64,000 bases of DNA from Daejeonia sp002484105 (GTDB taxonomy: Bacteria > Bacteroidota > Bacteroidia > Flavobacteriales > Weeksellaceae), in NCBI RefSeq assembly GCF_051175565.1, contig NZ_CP195105.1, positions 1,364,001 to 1,428,000 on the forward strand, given 5' to 3'. The notes beneath the pieces were generated by a model. That model saw only the letters and a program-made list of their open reading frames with translations. It made no database searches and was not told the DNA's origin. Shown here one piece after another: positions 18,283 to 32,114 of the stretch. Each line of letters starts with the position of its first letter. The first letter of the stretch is position 1. Position numbers and translations under genes: made by a program.

Positions 18283-19086
18283 ATGGTAACAGATTTTAAA
18301 AAATCACTAAGTACAAATGACTTGGCAGAAAACACAATTACATCGTATGTATGGACAGTAAATCACTTTCTTACCCAATATGGGGCAGTAAACAAAGAAA
18401 ACCTTTTGGCTTACAAAGGATTTCTAATCGAACATTTTAAACCACAAACAGTGAATCTGCGCTTGCAAGCAATGAACAAGTATTTGGAATTTATCAAAAA
18501 AGATAGGCTGAAGCTCAAATTTGTTAAGGTTCAGCAGAAAAATTTTCTCGAAAATGTAATAAGTGACGCAGATTACAAGTTTTTCAAAACAAAGTTAAAA
18601 GCTGATGGTAATATTGAGTGGTATTTTGTTGTTTGGTTTTTAACTGCAACAGGAGCCCGTGTCAGTGAATTATTGCAGATAAAAGCAGAGCACGTTCAAA
18701 TAGGACATCTTGATATGTACACCAAGGGAGGGAAAATCCGACGTTTATATATTCCTAAAAATCTTCGTGCAGAAGCTATCAAATGGTTAGAAACAAAAAG
18801 TATCAAATCCGGATATATATTTCTTAATCGTTTTGGAGAAAGAATTACAACCCGTGGAATATCTCAACAGTTGAAGCACTTTGCTTCAAAATATGGCTTG
18901 AATATAAATGTAGTATATCCACATTCTTTTCGCCATCGATTTGCCAAGAATTTTTTAGATAGATTCAATGATATAGCACTGCTTGCCGACCTGATGGGGC
19001 ACGAAAGCATAGAAACGACCCGAATTTATCTTCGTCGTACCGCAAGTGAGCAACAAGCTATTGTCGATAAAATTGTGAATTGGTAA
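18283..19086 (+). CDS. Tyrosine recombinase, probable hsdS specificity invertase
   Basis: 267 aa. The N-terminal SAM-like core-binding domain (residues 1-90) precedes the catalytic domain with ATGARVSELL (Arg), HSFRHRFAKNFL (His-x-x-Arg), LMGHES (His) and the nucleophile Tyr in TTRIYLRR. It belongs to the XerC/D-like group. It lies between the silent hsdS cassettes and the expressed hsdS, on the strand opposite to hsdRMS. Recombinases in this place are known to invert hsdS segments in Bacteroidetes and Firmicutes type I loci. It is distinct from the island integrase at 34709-35965. Recombination activity itself is inferred. Confidence 0.88.
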   Translation: MVTDFKKSLSTNDLAENTITSYVWTVNHFLTQYGAVNKENLLAYKGFLIEHFKPQTVNLRLQAMNKYLEFIKKDRLKLKFVKVQQKNFLENVISDADYKFFKTKLKADGNIEWYFVVWFLTATGARVSELLQIKAEHVQIGHLDMYTKGGKIRRLYIPKNLRAEAIKWLETKSIKSGYIFLNRFGERITTRGISQQLKHFASKYGLNINVVYPHSFRHRFAKNFLDRFNDIALLADLMGHESIETTRIYLRRTASEQQAIVDKIVNW

Positions 19087-19117
19087 ACAATAAATTTATA
19101 GCGTAAGTTGTAAATAC

Positions 19118-20607
19118 TTACGCTTTAATTGAATCTGCTATCTTATAAAGTGAATCGAAAATTTCTTCCATTTTTTTCACAATTCGTTTTTGTTCATTAG
19201 CAGGAGGAACTGGGATATACAATAATAGAATATCCTCTCTTGATATTCCGGGTATAATACCTCTCGCTTGTTCTTTGATTTGATCAATATACAAATGGAG
19301 ACAGTGCTGTATATATTTAATATTAATTGAGTTAGACATTCTAATAGCCATTAATTGACGAGCAATATGAATACGGCCAATATTATTTATAACTATTTCC
19401 CCTATTGTTCCTTTGCAAGTAATCAGCAAATCATTTTTCTCTGAAATAACTTTCGGGAAATTTGTCCATCTGTTAATGGTTAATTCATCCTTTACAATGT
19501 TACTCGCACCTGTAATATATGGTATTCCTAGGGGTATATCACTATACTCTGTTGGTAATAAATCTCGTCCAGACAATAAGACTAAGAAAGTTGAAATTTG
19601 ACACCATTCCCAAGTTTCTGGAATTTCAAAGGGATAATGTGAGTTATCCACAGTATTTTTAGGCTTCTTTTTGCTTTCGGGATGCTCTGACTTTATGCGT
19701 TCAAGCAAGACGGAAGCTGGCTCATCGTTTGGATCTTGCGGGACGAGTTTGCCACGGATGGCAAGGTCGAGGATTTTGGATTTGGTTTGTATAATAAGAG
19801 CTGATACGATATTTTTATCATTATCTATACAATCAACTTTTTTATTGATGTCTTGGATAAAATCACGGATGCGATATTGTTCGTTAAGCGGAGGAAGCGG
19901 AAGTAAGAAGTTCTTTAAAATATCAAAAGGTGGAATATTCTTTATCGCAGTTCCTTTTCCTTGTTCATTTGCTTGATTTTTCAGCACAAAATCAAAATAC
20001 ATTAAATAAAAATCTAAAATTTCATTGTTGAACAGCTTGATTCTCATTAGAGCTTGGTTTATTATACCCTTTTTTATTTCTGTAGGCATAACATAGGTTT
20101 CTCCAATTGTACCAGCACAACTTACAATAATATCATTGGGATAAACTTGAAAGCCTTTAAGTTCATCAAACTTCTCTTCTGAAATGTAATAACTTCCTAT
20201 TTCTGCATTTTTGTAGATTGCATTTTTTTGCTCATAAACTTTTATCGCATTTTCTGATTCAGGGATAAACATAGATTTTGTGATACTGCTTCCAAAAGGT
20301 CCTTTTTTGTAAAAAGCAACACTTCTCAACCTACACCATTCCCAACTCTCCGGTATCTCAAACGGTATCTCCTCATCAATACATTTTACGGTTCCGTCTG
20401 CGAACTTCTCGTAATATGATTTATCCGAACGGTAGATATGCGATTCGTTCTTATCCCGCTTAATCTTCTTTTCTTTGATTAATTGTTCTTTTTCTGCACG
20501 TATTTTCTCAATAAGCACAGAAGCCGGCTCATCATTTGGGTCTTGCGGAACCAACTTACCACGTATGGCTAAATCAAGGATTTTTTGTCTTAGTTTCTTC
20601 GTGTCCA

Positions 20608-20608
<1 letters not shown>
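19118..20608 (-). CDS. hsdS: Type I restriction-modification specificity subunit (expressed copy)
   Basis: 496 aa with two TRDs. The N-terminal helix region KKLRQKILDLAIRGKLVPQ is repeated before TRD2 (TKSKILDLAIRGKLVPQ), the typical HsdS internal repeat. TRD1 spans about residues 95-245 and TRD2 about 330-490, each ending in a coiled-coil conserved region (PPLNEQYRIRDFI and PPANEQKRIVKKM). It dictates the DNA target of the HsdM/HsdR complex. Its start ATG overlaps the hsdM stop by one base (TAATG), so it is translationally coupled. Segments at 20328-20424 and about 19632-19790 have inverted homologues in cassette A, making this the probable expression site of a switching locus. Confidence 0.92.
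20328..20424 (-). repeat. 97-bp inverted repeat arm within hsdS (partner 16382-16478)
   Basis: Encodes KSYYEKFADGTVKC through SWEWCRL before TRD1. It aligns without gaps with 16382-16478 in inverted orientation, with about eight mismatches by eye and one identical block of 20 bp (GTAAAATGTATTGATGAGGA). Inversion across these arms would place both TRDs of cassette A behind the hsdS start. Confidence 0.8.
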
Positions 20609-24748
<4,140 letters not shown>

Positions 24749-24856
24749 TTTTTACTTCTATATATTTCGTATTATCGGAAGTTATATACAAAAATAGTCA
24801 ATATCAAAATAACATCCCTGTTTCTCTCAACAGATAATGCTATTACATTAATATTT

Positions 24857-26917
24857 CTATGTGTGAATATCCTCAACGATCCAACCAGATGCTTTATATT
24901 TCTCTAAATCATTTTCAACATTTTGCCTTCTAACAGCAAAACATAGAAGATGTGTTGGTCTGGAAAAACCAACATACATCATTTTTAAAGTTTCATTAGA
25001 TCTAGCTTTGTTTAAATGAGAAAAATTTTGCTCCTGAAAGAACAACGGATTATTTCCGAAAACTGCCGGCTTTCTTTTTGTTCCTGGAATTATCTCAACA
25101 TTCAATTTTGCAGTTTCAGAGGTATAATAATCTGTTTCTAAATATAGTGTTGCACAATGTGTTTGTCCTTTTGCAGAATGTATTGAACCTAATTTTATAT
25201 GAATATCATTTTTACATTCTTCTTCAACAGTGTTGGTTTGAACAGTGAATTCAAAACCTTGATTTATAAAATTATTCGATAAGGATACCTTACAATCAGG
25301 AAACAAACCAATGATTTCATTTTTAATAAAATTAGAATATTCAGTAAAGACTTCTTCATAATTTTTTAAGCTAATAATCGAATAACACCAATTAAATAAT
25401 CTTTGCTTAAAGTCATTATAAAAATTTTGATCTGTATCTTTCAAAAATTGAATAAAACTTGATTTTCTAAAGTGCTTTCTTTTTTCTGCATCAAAATAGA
25501 TTTGTTCAATACGTAAAATTCTTATAATTCCGTTTAATAATGATTTTCTAATGGATTCATATGTTTTTTTATTATGATCGAACAAAAAAACATATTTTCT
25601 TAAACAATCAAAATCCTCTTTTTTCTGTTTACTCTCCTTAGAATATTCTGGAAATAACTTTCTTAGATGCCATTTATCCGATCCTTCTTCTTTATCAGTT
25701 GTCCAAGCGATAATATGAAAACCATGTTCTATATTTTTTGAGTTTTTATCTAATTCGTAAAATTTTATTAAGTCAACAAATCTATTTTTTAGTTTTTCAG
25801 CATCAGAATTGTCATTATAAACCAATAAATATGGTTTTATATTTTGATTTTCTGATATACCTATAACTTTATAACCTTCGTCTCTTTTTAACACAAATCC
25901 ATCAACAAGGTTTGCAGTGGTTGGAGTAAGCCGATATGAGTTATTTAAAGTGAAATTTTGTGGATATTTTTCGGGATTAATCTCAGATCTTGTTTTCCAA
26001 ACAGTTTCACTCCGTAAAGATATACTGGAATAAATTGACTGATTCTTATCTCCAATTCTTTGAATAATAGTAGGAGATTTTTCATCAAAAAATATATTTT
26101 CTATTAACTCAACTTGATCCAGATCCAAATCTTGCATTTCATCGATAAAAACAAATTTGAAGCGGTGCTGTAGAATAGATTTAATGTGTTGTACTCCGTA
26201 AAAATTAAGATATCTTTTGGAAATGTCAAAGCTATCTTTATATGATAAGATACCTTGAGATAATAAACTGATTTTCCAATTCTCTAGTTCTACATAATAA
26301 TTTTGATTAGCTCCAGTATATGTTATTTTAGTAGTCTTACCCAGTTTTATTTTTCTTGCTTCCAAATCAAATGTGCATGATTTTAAAAACTCTAAAACAT
26401 TATTTTCTTTTTCAGAAAACGATCCGGTTAAACCTCTGTTTACTATTCCAAAAATTTTGTTTTTTAATGCAGGAGGTTCTTTATTCCATTGTAAATTTCT
26501 ATAAAACTTTTCGACTTCATAAAAATACATTTCGTCATCGTTCTTTCTAATATAACTTCCATATAATTCAAAACACACCTGATTGGCAATAAATCTATTC
26601 GCAAAACTTTGAATAGTTCCAACAAAATTGGGATAAGAAAAAAGTTGTGGACAAATAGGTTTTAAAACTTTTTCAATCCCTTCAATAGCATGATTCGTAT
26701 GAGATAACACAAGAATACCTGCATTATTTTCAAGAGGTAATTGTTGGGCAATACAATATAATTTTGCCAACAAAGCTGTTGTTTTTCCGCTTCCTGGTAC
26801 CGCTAATAAATCAAAAGTATCTAAGCAATTAATGAATTTTATTCTTTCATCATTAAATTCGTTACCTCCAATAAGAATAGCTTCCGCTCTCTTTATATGG
26901 TCAGGATTAATTTTCAT
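24857..26917 (-). CDS. gajB: Gabija-like UvrD/PcrA-type helicase GajB
   Basis: 686 aa SF1A helicase. Motif I AVPGSGKTTAL (GSGKTT 42-47), motif Ia LVLSHTNHA, motif II DEMQD (259-263), motif III RIGDKNQSIY (289-296), motif IV LNNSYRLT, motif V GSIHSAKGQTH and motif VI MMYVGFSRPTHLL are all present. It starts 1 bp after the OLD-type nuclease gene, the order gajA-gajB of Gabija, where GajB binds the GajA ring and activates it after sensing phage DNA ends. It is longer than the best known GajB (about 490 aa), mainly through the 2A/2B region, so a related two-gene OLD-helicase system is the alternative. Confidence 0.82.
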   Translation of the reverse strand: MKINPDHIKRAEAILIGGNEFNDERIKFINCLDTFDLLAVPGSGKTTALLAKLYCIAQQLPLENNAGILVLSHTNHAIEGIEKVLKPICPQLFSYPNFVGTIQSFANRFIANQVCFELYGSYIRKNDDEMYFYEVEKFYRNLQWNKEPPALKNKIFGIVNRGLTGSFSEKENNVLEFLKSCTFDLEARKIKLGKTTKITYTGANQNYYVELENWKISLLSQGILSYKDSFDISKRYLNFYGVQHIKSILQHRFKFVFIDEMQDLDLDQVELIENIFFDEKSPTIIQRIGDKNQSIYSSISLRSETVWKTRSEINPEKYPQNFTLNNSYRLTPTTANLVDGFVLKRDEGYKVIGISENQNIKPYLLVYNDNSDAEKLKNRFVDLIKFYELDKNSKNIEHGFHIIAWTTDKEEGSDKWHLRKLFPEYSKESKQKKEDFDCLRKYVFLFDHNKKTYESIRKSLLNGIIRILRIEQIYFDAEKRKHFRKSSFIQFLKDTDQNFYNDFKQRLFNWCYSIISLKNYEEVFTEYSNFIKNEIIGLFPDCKVSLSNNFINQGFEFTVQTNTVEEECKNDIHIKLGSIHSAKGQTHCATLYLETDYYTSETAKLNVEIIPGTKRKPAVFGNNPLFFQEQNFSHLNKARSNETLKMMYVGFSRPTHLLCFAVRRQNVENDLEKYKASGWIVEDIHT

Positions 26918-26918
26918 A

Positions 26919-28727
26919 TTAGCAAACGTATTTAATAGAATTTATTAGATATGACAAGTAGCTATCATTTTCTAATTGCTCTTTTGTGATTGTTACATCC
27001 TTTTCAAGCAAGTCTGCAAATTCATTTGCTACAGCTACTTTATCTATTGGTGATGTACCTTCTTTTTTTGAAAGTTTTTTTATAAACTTTCCTTGAAATG
27101 TATCTTTGTAATTTCCATCTTCATCTTTTTTAAATTCATCTGTGCCTGAATGTACTTTAGCTAATGCGTCTTTGAAGATATTAGTTAAACACGATTTATA
27201 CAGACACCATTCTAAAGTCCACTCTTTGGCAATGTGTAAAGTTATATCGGTGTCACTCAACTCAGTTATTAATGTCGTAAGGTTTTGTTGTTTCTTTTTG
27301 ACTTTATCTGCTTCATTTTCTAATGGTATGAAAATTCCATTTTCATCAGGTCTATTGTCTAAATCCGTAACGATAGCAATAGGTACACTCATTTTATCTT
27401 GATCATTTCTTAGAAAAACTTTTGCAAAATGCAAATATGCCGTAGAAGCAACGTTTATAATTGATATTTCATTTTTGGTTAAATCAATTTCTAATTTTTT
27501 TGCTAAAACAGGAAGTAATATTTCTTCCGACCAACCTTCGACAATTATATTCCCTTTTGAAAAGAACATATTACTTTTTGTAACATCTAAAAATCGTCTA
27601 AGATATTTATAATTGTCATCATCCAATTTGGTGTAGTCATTACCTAGTGGATAGACTTTATTATTTTTACAGACAATAATATCTTTTAAATCTGCCTGAG
27701 ACGTAATATTGGGACTGTGTGTTGTAAGAATATATTGTAAATCTTTATCCTCTTTTAGTCTGTTTATTATTTTCAATTGAGCTTGAGGATGAAGATGAGC
27801 TTCCAATTCTTCAATCATACATAATTTTAGTCCGTTCCAATCAGTTTTTTTGAGATGCAATAATTCAGCAGCCATAAACAAACGGTTCATTGTTCCCAAA
27901 CCTAAATTATTTGAATCAACAATTCCCAAAGATATTTTTTCAAGAATATTAGTAATTTTGGTAGAACCTAAGTCAAAAGATGATTGAAAATCATTCCCTA
28001 TAAATGATGAAACAAAATCGTCAACCACCTTTTTTATATTTATGTTGTAGCCCGACTCTTCTTGTTTGAACTTTTCTCTGATAGTACTATTCGTTTCATT
28101 GAATAATTCTTCAAATTCATGAAATCCATTAGCTTGCCGTGTTTTAAATTCTTTATGCTCTTTTAAAATCTGAGATAATCTGGAATTTTTCTTAGCTGTT
28201 AATTCACTATCGGCATCTCTTAAAGCTTTTAAATAAGTACACTTTAAATATTCTCTTGCTTCAGCAGTTAATGTATTACCATGACCATCCATTCCAGCTC
28301 TCACATCGGTTGGTATTACTTTACCATCTTTAAATTGAACTTGATAAATCAGAATTAATTTAGGTCTAGAAAGAATTATTTTTTCTCCCTGATCTATTAT
28401 TTCTTCATCCTGTACTCCGCACCACTCAGTAAAATTAGCTGCTTCCTGATTTGTTATTCCTGAGAACTCAATTTCAATTCTTAATTTTTCTGAAACCTTA
28501 TTTCCATCGCTAAAAAAATCAGACTCTTCAACCTTGATCCATTCATACGCGTGAGTTCTTAAAACTAATTTAATAGCATCGATAATGGCTGATTTACCTG
28601 AGTCATTTTCGCCAATTAGGATATTCATGTTTCGATTAAAAGGAACTATTAAATCGGGAGATTCAATGTCAAAATTAAGAGAGCCATACTTTCTGAAATT
28701 CCAAAGTTTTAAGTTAGAGATGTACAT
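26919..28727 (-). CDS. gajA: Gabija-like OLD-family nuclease GajA
   Basis: 602 aa. The N-terminal ABC-type ATPase has Walker A GENDSGKS (39-46), an EELEAHLHP Walker B (306-314) and a THSP His switch. The C-terminal TOPRIM nuclease domain has EGWSEE (397-402) and DLD (455-457) as metal ligands. GajA is a sequence-specific DNA nicking enzyme inhibited by nucleotides and freed when phage replication depletes them. The neighbouring UvrD helicase and the location in a defence island next to a type I R-M locus support the Gabija call. Length fits the GajA family (about 580 aa). Confidence 0.85.
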   Translation of the reverse strand: MYISNLKLWNFRKYGSLNFDIESPDLIVPFNRNMNILIGENDSGKSAIIDAIKLVLRTHAYEWIKVEESDFFSDGNKVSEKLRIEIEFSGITNQEAANFTEWCGVQDEEIIDQGEKIILSRPKLILIYQVQFKDGKVIPTDVRAGMDGHGNTLTAEAREYLKCTYLKALRDADSELTAKKNSRLSQILKEHKEFKTRQANGFHEFEELFNETNSTIREKFKQEESGYNINIKKVVDDFVSSFIGNDFQSSFDLGSTKITNILEKISLGIVDSNNLGLGTMNRLFMAAELLHLKKTDWNGLKLCMIEELEAHLHPQAQLKIINRLKEDKDLQYILTTHSPNITSQADLKDIIVCKNNKVYPLGNDYTKLDDDNYKYLRRFLDVTKSNMFFSKGNIIVEGWSEEILLPVLAKKLEIDLTKNEISIINVASTAYLHFAKVFLRNDQDKMSVPIAIVTDLDNRPDENGIFIPLENEADKVKKKQQNLTTLITELSDTDITLHIAKEWTLEWCLYKSCLTNIFKDALAKVHSGTDEFKKDEDGNYKDTFQGKFIKKLSKKEGTSPIDKVAVANEFADLLEKDVTITKEQLENDSYLSYLINSIKYVC

Positions 28728-29064
28728 AGATTAAATTACAAATTATAGCCGAAAAATTACAAATAAAAACACATATATCATAGGTTTTCTATTTTCAGAA
28801 TTTAAATGTTAATGAGAGTTTAGTCTTACTTCACAATTCATCTTCTCAATCTTCTGCATAAAACGTATGATTATCCACATTAATGATAGTATCATATAGT
28901 AGATGTATTATTTACACATTGATTATCAAATACATAATAACTTCCGGATTAGCTATTGCTTTGCAAATTATGTCCATTTGCTATATGCAGATTGTTTAGT
29001 GACAATGGACGTTCAGATTTATTAAACATAGTTTGGATATACAAGAGAAAAATTAATTTCTTCT
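28728..29064. other. Intergenic gap between gajA and the mobilization genes
   Basis: 337 bp, very AT-rich. It should hold the minus-strand promoter of gajA, but no clear TAnnTTTG box was found. Two similar ATTACAAAT words lie at about 28735-28765. No open frame, strong stem-loop or repeat array was recognised. Confidence 0.5.
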
Positions 29065-29661
29065 TCACCTACTCTCATACCCATCTTTAAACCTCAAAAA
29101 CTTCTCTGCATCCTTTGGGTTCTTCTTCATCCATTTGTTTATCAGTTCAGTGTTGTGTTGCAGTTGTTGATAATCTTCAACTTTGTAAACAGATTGTCCA
29201 TTATTCTTAATTTCATCTAAAATCTGTTGGCGGATTTCCATTTTGCTACGGATGCTTTCCGAGTACCATTGCTTGGAATAATATCCCGTAAAAAATGTAA
29301 TCAATAAAGTGAGGGAAAGCATAATCAGTATTCCTCCAAAAAAGTATTTGAATAATTTGGATTTTGCTGTGAGCTTGTCAATTTGTTCAGCTGCAGGAAC
29401 AGAAAAATTAGCATCAATACTTTTGGGAATTGAATCTATGAATTCCTTCCTTTTTTGATCTTCTCGTATTGAAAATTCTTCTGCTTTTTCCAAAGCTTCA
29501 TTTGATTTACGCAAGGTTAATTCTGTGATTCCAATCATGTTCAGAATATCCTCAAATGAATTTCTGACTTCAAGAGATTGTTTTGAATTTTCTTCATTGG
29601 TCTCAATTACTTTTTTCAGTAACTCGAAACCATCGGTTGGTGTTGGGTTTTGTTGTTCCAT
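29065..29661 (-). CDS. Hypothetical membrane protein with coiled coil, in mobilization operon
   Basis: 198 aa, family not recognised. Residues 15-80 are rich in Glu, Lys and Leu, suggesting a coiled coil (LLKKVIETNEENSKQSLEVR region). One strong transmembrane segment lies at about 104-127 (FFGGILIMLSLTLLITFF). The C-terminal about 70 residues are charged. It follows the relaxase gene after 1 bp, so it is probably co-translated with it; proteins of this shape are often found next to Bacteroidetes mobilization genes. A role in relaxosome or membrane contact is only a guess. Confidence 0.7.
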   Translation of the reverse strand: MEQQNPTPTDGFELLKKVIETNEENSKQSLEVRNSFEDILNMIGITELTLRKSNEALEKAEEFSIREDQKRKEFIDSIPKSIDANFSVPAAEQIDKLTAKSKLFKYFFGGILIMLSLTLLITFFTGYYSKQWYSESIRSKMEIRQQILDEIKNNGQSVYKVEDYQQLQHNTELINKWMKKNPKDAEKFLRFKDGYESR

Positions 29662-29662
29662 T

Positions 29663-30580
29663 TTATCTAAATTTTCGTTTTTTTCGTTTTAATAATTCGT
29701 CATCAGGTGATGAAGTGAACGTTGGCTTCAATAATTCCACCGCCAATTCTTCAATTTGTTTGCCTACAGACGTTGACTTTTCCTGCTCATCTTTTTTGAA
29801 TTGAATATTTTCTTTCGGAATGAAACTTTCTGATCTTTCCAGATTTTCTTGCAACCTCTGTTTGACGTCCGTGATCTTCAGTTTATTGGTGATTTCCGAA
29901 AGTTTGTAACCAGGTTTATATTCACGTGCGGTTTGGTGATTAAGATCTTCAAATCGTACGATCCTCATTCCCGAAATTCCCACTTTTTCATTTTGTGAAA
30001 GGGTAATCCGATAACCTAATCTTTTCATATTTTCCGTAAGTTCATCGAAGTTTTTTGAAGTTTTAAGGCAGGAATCCAATGCAATTAACATCTGTTTTTT
30101 CTTTTCTTTTCCAATTTCAATGTCGGTTTTCAAATTCAGTTCCTGACAAACTTCACGGACGGCTTTGCCAAAGTTCTCTCCAATTTTATGAGCTTTAATA
30201 GTGTTGACACCATGTGTATTCACACGATTTACAATGAAGTGAATATGCTTTTGCTTTGTTGACGAATGAATATCCAGAACCATTTGGTTATCTTCTGTCA
30301 CTCCAATTTTCTTTAATGCTTTTAAAGCCAATTGCGTGAGTTCGGCATTAGAAAGTTGGTCGCCAATGGATTTTTCAGGCGAAATATATCCGGTTAATGC
30401 CCAGTTTTTTACATTTTTGTTTCGATTCGCAACGGTTTTCATTTCTTTAAATTGTTGTTCCGGATCCTGGCTTAATAAATTGTTCTGATAAACCCGCTGA
30501 GCTGTTCCTTTGTCGTTGCCGTTGTATTCAATAGCGATTTTGGAGATTCGTCTGGTTGTGGCACTGTTATTCATTTTCAA
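29663..30580 (-). CDS. Relaxase / mobilization nuclease (MobA/VirD2-type)
   Basis: 305 aa. The N-terminal relaxase domain carries the three-His style motif KHIHFIVNRVN (H112, H114, N118), typical of the Bacteroidetes MOBP-like mobilization nucleases. The upstream LTGYISPEKS and ALKALKKIG regions also fit. The catalytic Tyr is probably Y20, Y31 or Y65 near the N terminus. It would nick the element at oriT and lead the strand during transfer using a helper conjugation system, as no type IV secretion genes are visible here. The accessory gene lies 5 bp upstream. Confidence 0.9.
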   Translation of the reverse strand: MKMNNSATTRRISKIAIEYNGNDKGTAQRVYQNNLLSQDPEQQFKEMKTVANRNKNVKNWALTGYISPEKSIGDQLSNAELTQLALKALKKIGVTEDNQMVLDIHSSTKQKHIHFIVNRVNTHGVNTIKAHKIGENFGKAVREVCQELNLKTDIEIGKEKKKQMLIALDSCLKTSKNFDELTENMKRLGYRITLSQNEKVGISGMRIVRFEDLNHQTAREYKPGYKLSEITNKLKITDVKQRLQENLERSESFIPKENIQFKKDEQEKSTSVGKQIEELAVELLKPTFTSSPDDELLKRKKRKFR

Positions 30581-30585
30581 TCTTA

Positions 30586-31041
30586 TTATTCTGTTTGTTG
30601 AGTATTTTGTTTCTCATACAGATATTGATAAATCAGTTGGGTAACGTTTTCGATTTCCCGTAGGATTTCCTTTTTATTTTCAAATTCCGAAAACTCACGA
30701 TGCCTCAAAAGATTTCTTATTCTTACGAAATGATTTCCATATTGCAGCAGCACTTGATCGGTTTTAAATTCATTTATTCTGAGTTCTTTTTCGGTCAGAA
30801 GTAAGCGAAGGTATTTTGAGATTTTCAAGTTATATTTCAAGGCTTGTTTTCCTATTTCTTCAAATTCCTTTTCCGTGAATCTCACTGAAACAACTTTTGA
30901 AAACTGTTGTGATGTTTTCTTTTTCAAACCACCTTTTCTACCAATGGTTTGAAAGTGTTTTTTTCTTCTTTCATCCGCATTTTTCTGTTCCTGTTGTTTG
31001 GAAATCTGAAGGATAAAATCTTTCAAAAAATCGTTTTCCAT
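30586..31041 (-). CDS. Relaxosome accessory protein (MobC/MbpC-like)
   Basis: 151 aa, basic N-terminal half with GRKGGLKKKTSQQ followed by VSVRFTEKEFEEIGKQA and LKISKYLRLLL, a ribbon-helix-helix-like pattern found in plasmid mobilization proteins of Bacteroidetes. It should bind oriT and help the relaxase, whose gene follows 5 bp later. The stem-loop at 31149-31178 upstream is a plausible target. Confidence 0.8.
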   Translation of the reverse strand: MENDFLKDFILQISKQQEQKNADERRKKHFQTIGRKGGLKKKTSQQFSKVVSVRFTEKEFEEIGKQALKYNLKISKYLRLLLTEKELRINEFKTDQVLLQYGNHFVRIRNLLRHREFSEFENKKEILREIENVTQLIYQYLYEKQNTQQTE

Positions 31042-31148
31042 TTACTGTTGTTTAATGATTATTCTTCTAAAATTTGTGTATTGATATTTCTATTTCAGCG
31101 CCTTCAAGACGTTTTTCGACGATAGGAGAAAAACCAAAAAGTTTCAAT

Positions 31149-31178
31149 TTTACAGTAAGCGATCATGCTTATTGTAAA
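31149..31178. other. Candidate oriT stem-loop
   Basis: TTTACAGTAAGC (31149-31160) and GCTTATTGTAAA (31167-31178) form an inverted repeat with one mismatch and a GATCAT loop. It lies 107 bp upstream of the accessory mobilization gene, where oriT sequences usually are. No T-run follows on the minus strand, so a terminator for the primase gene is less likely. No nick site consensus was recognised. Confidence 0.4.
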
Positions 31179-31200
31179 CATTGAGTACTTTTTGCACTAA

Positions 31201-32067
31201 CTATCTACCAATTTTTCTGCGTCGCTGTTCTGGAATTTCACTTGTAGTCAAAAATTCATTCAGATCTTTACAATGCTGATACAAGAATCTATTATCTTGT
31301 GCGTATGGAAATTCTTTTTGTAGTAGTTGAGTGGCATCATCTCCGGTTCTGTCATTATCCAAAAAGAGTTCAATATTTGGGTAAATCCTGAGCATTTCTG
31401 TTGTTCTTTTAATCATCGAAACAGAGTTGAGAATCAAATAATCTGATGGTGATTTTTCAAGTGGTTTTTCCAAAATTCTGAATGACAAATAATCCGTAAA
31501 ACCTTCAAAAATTCGTATCGATGTTGATTCTTTTTTAATGGTAGAAATAGCTTTTTTTCCCAAACAAATTTTGATATGTGGATTGCGAATTTCATATCCT
31601 CCGGAATCATTTTTAAAACCAAGTCCGAAATAATTTCTTCCGTTCAGTTTGTAATGAATTTCTTCCAGTTGTGATTTTTGAGACTCCAACTTCCGCGCTT
31701 GCAGATACTGAATAAGTGAAGGATGTTGAATATTTTTAATTTCTAAAATTTCATAACTTTTAGAGGGATTTTCTAATGAGGAATATTGCGGTTGAAAAGA
31801 AGAAAAATTCTGCTTTTCTGCCCATTCCAAAACTTCTTTTACCGTAGCGTTCTGATATTTTTGCATAAAATCGGTGTTGTTACCGCCAATTCCTTCTGAA
31901 AAAAGATACCAGAGATTTAGTTTTTTATCGAGTTTAAAAGAGGCCTGGGATTCGTTGGCAAAAGGATTGAGATACCAAGCTTCTTTTTCATTTTGTTTCG
32001 TGGGAAGGTGTCCGAGAGAAAGGAGGACTTCTTCCAATGTGATGCTGTTAAATTGTTTGCAGTTCAT
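31201..32067 (-). CDS. Primase-like protein with TOPRIM domain
   Basis: 288 aa from the ATG at 32067 (MNCKQFNSITLEE). An upstream in-frame ATG at 32154 would run the protein through a cluster of TTACCT repeats and is not favoured. The N-terminal about 85 residues resemble a CHC2-type primase start (WYLNPFANESQASFKL and LWYLFSEGIGGN), and the C-terminal half is TOPRIM: EGFTDYLSF with the conserved Glu and LFLDNDRTGDDA with the DxD. Such proteins are common in Bacteroidetes mobilizable elements and probably prime element replication. It is followed at 31042-31200 by the oriT candidate. Confidence 0.82.
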   Translation of the reverse strand: MNCKQFNSITLEEVLLSLGHLPTKQNEKEAWYLNPFANESQASFKLDKKLNLWYLFSEGIGGNNTDFMQKYQNATVKEVLEWAEKQNFSSFQPQYSSLENPSKSYEILEIKNIQHPSLIQYLQARKLESQKSQLEEIHYKLNGRNYFGLGFKNDSGGYEIRNPHIKICLGKKAISTIKKESTSIRIFEGFTDYLSFRILEKPLEKSPSDYLILNSVSMIKRTTEMLRIYPNIELFLDNDRTGDDATQLLQKEFPYAQDNRFLYQHCKDLNEFLTTSEIPEQRRRKIGR

Positions 32068-32114
32068 AAAATGTGTTTTTGTGTTTTGTTTTATAAAGTT
32101 TTTTTGAAATTCGT

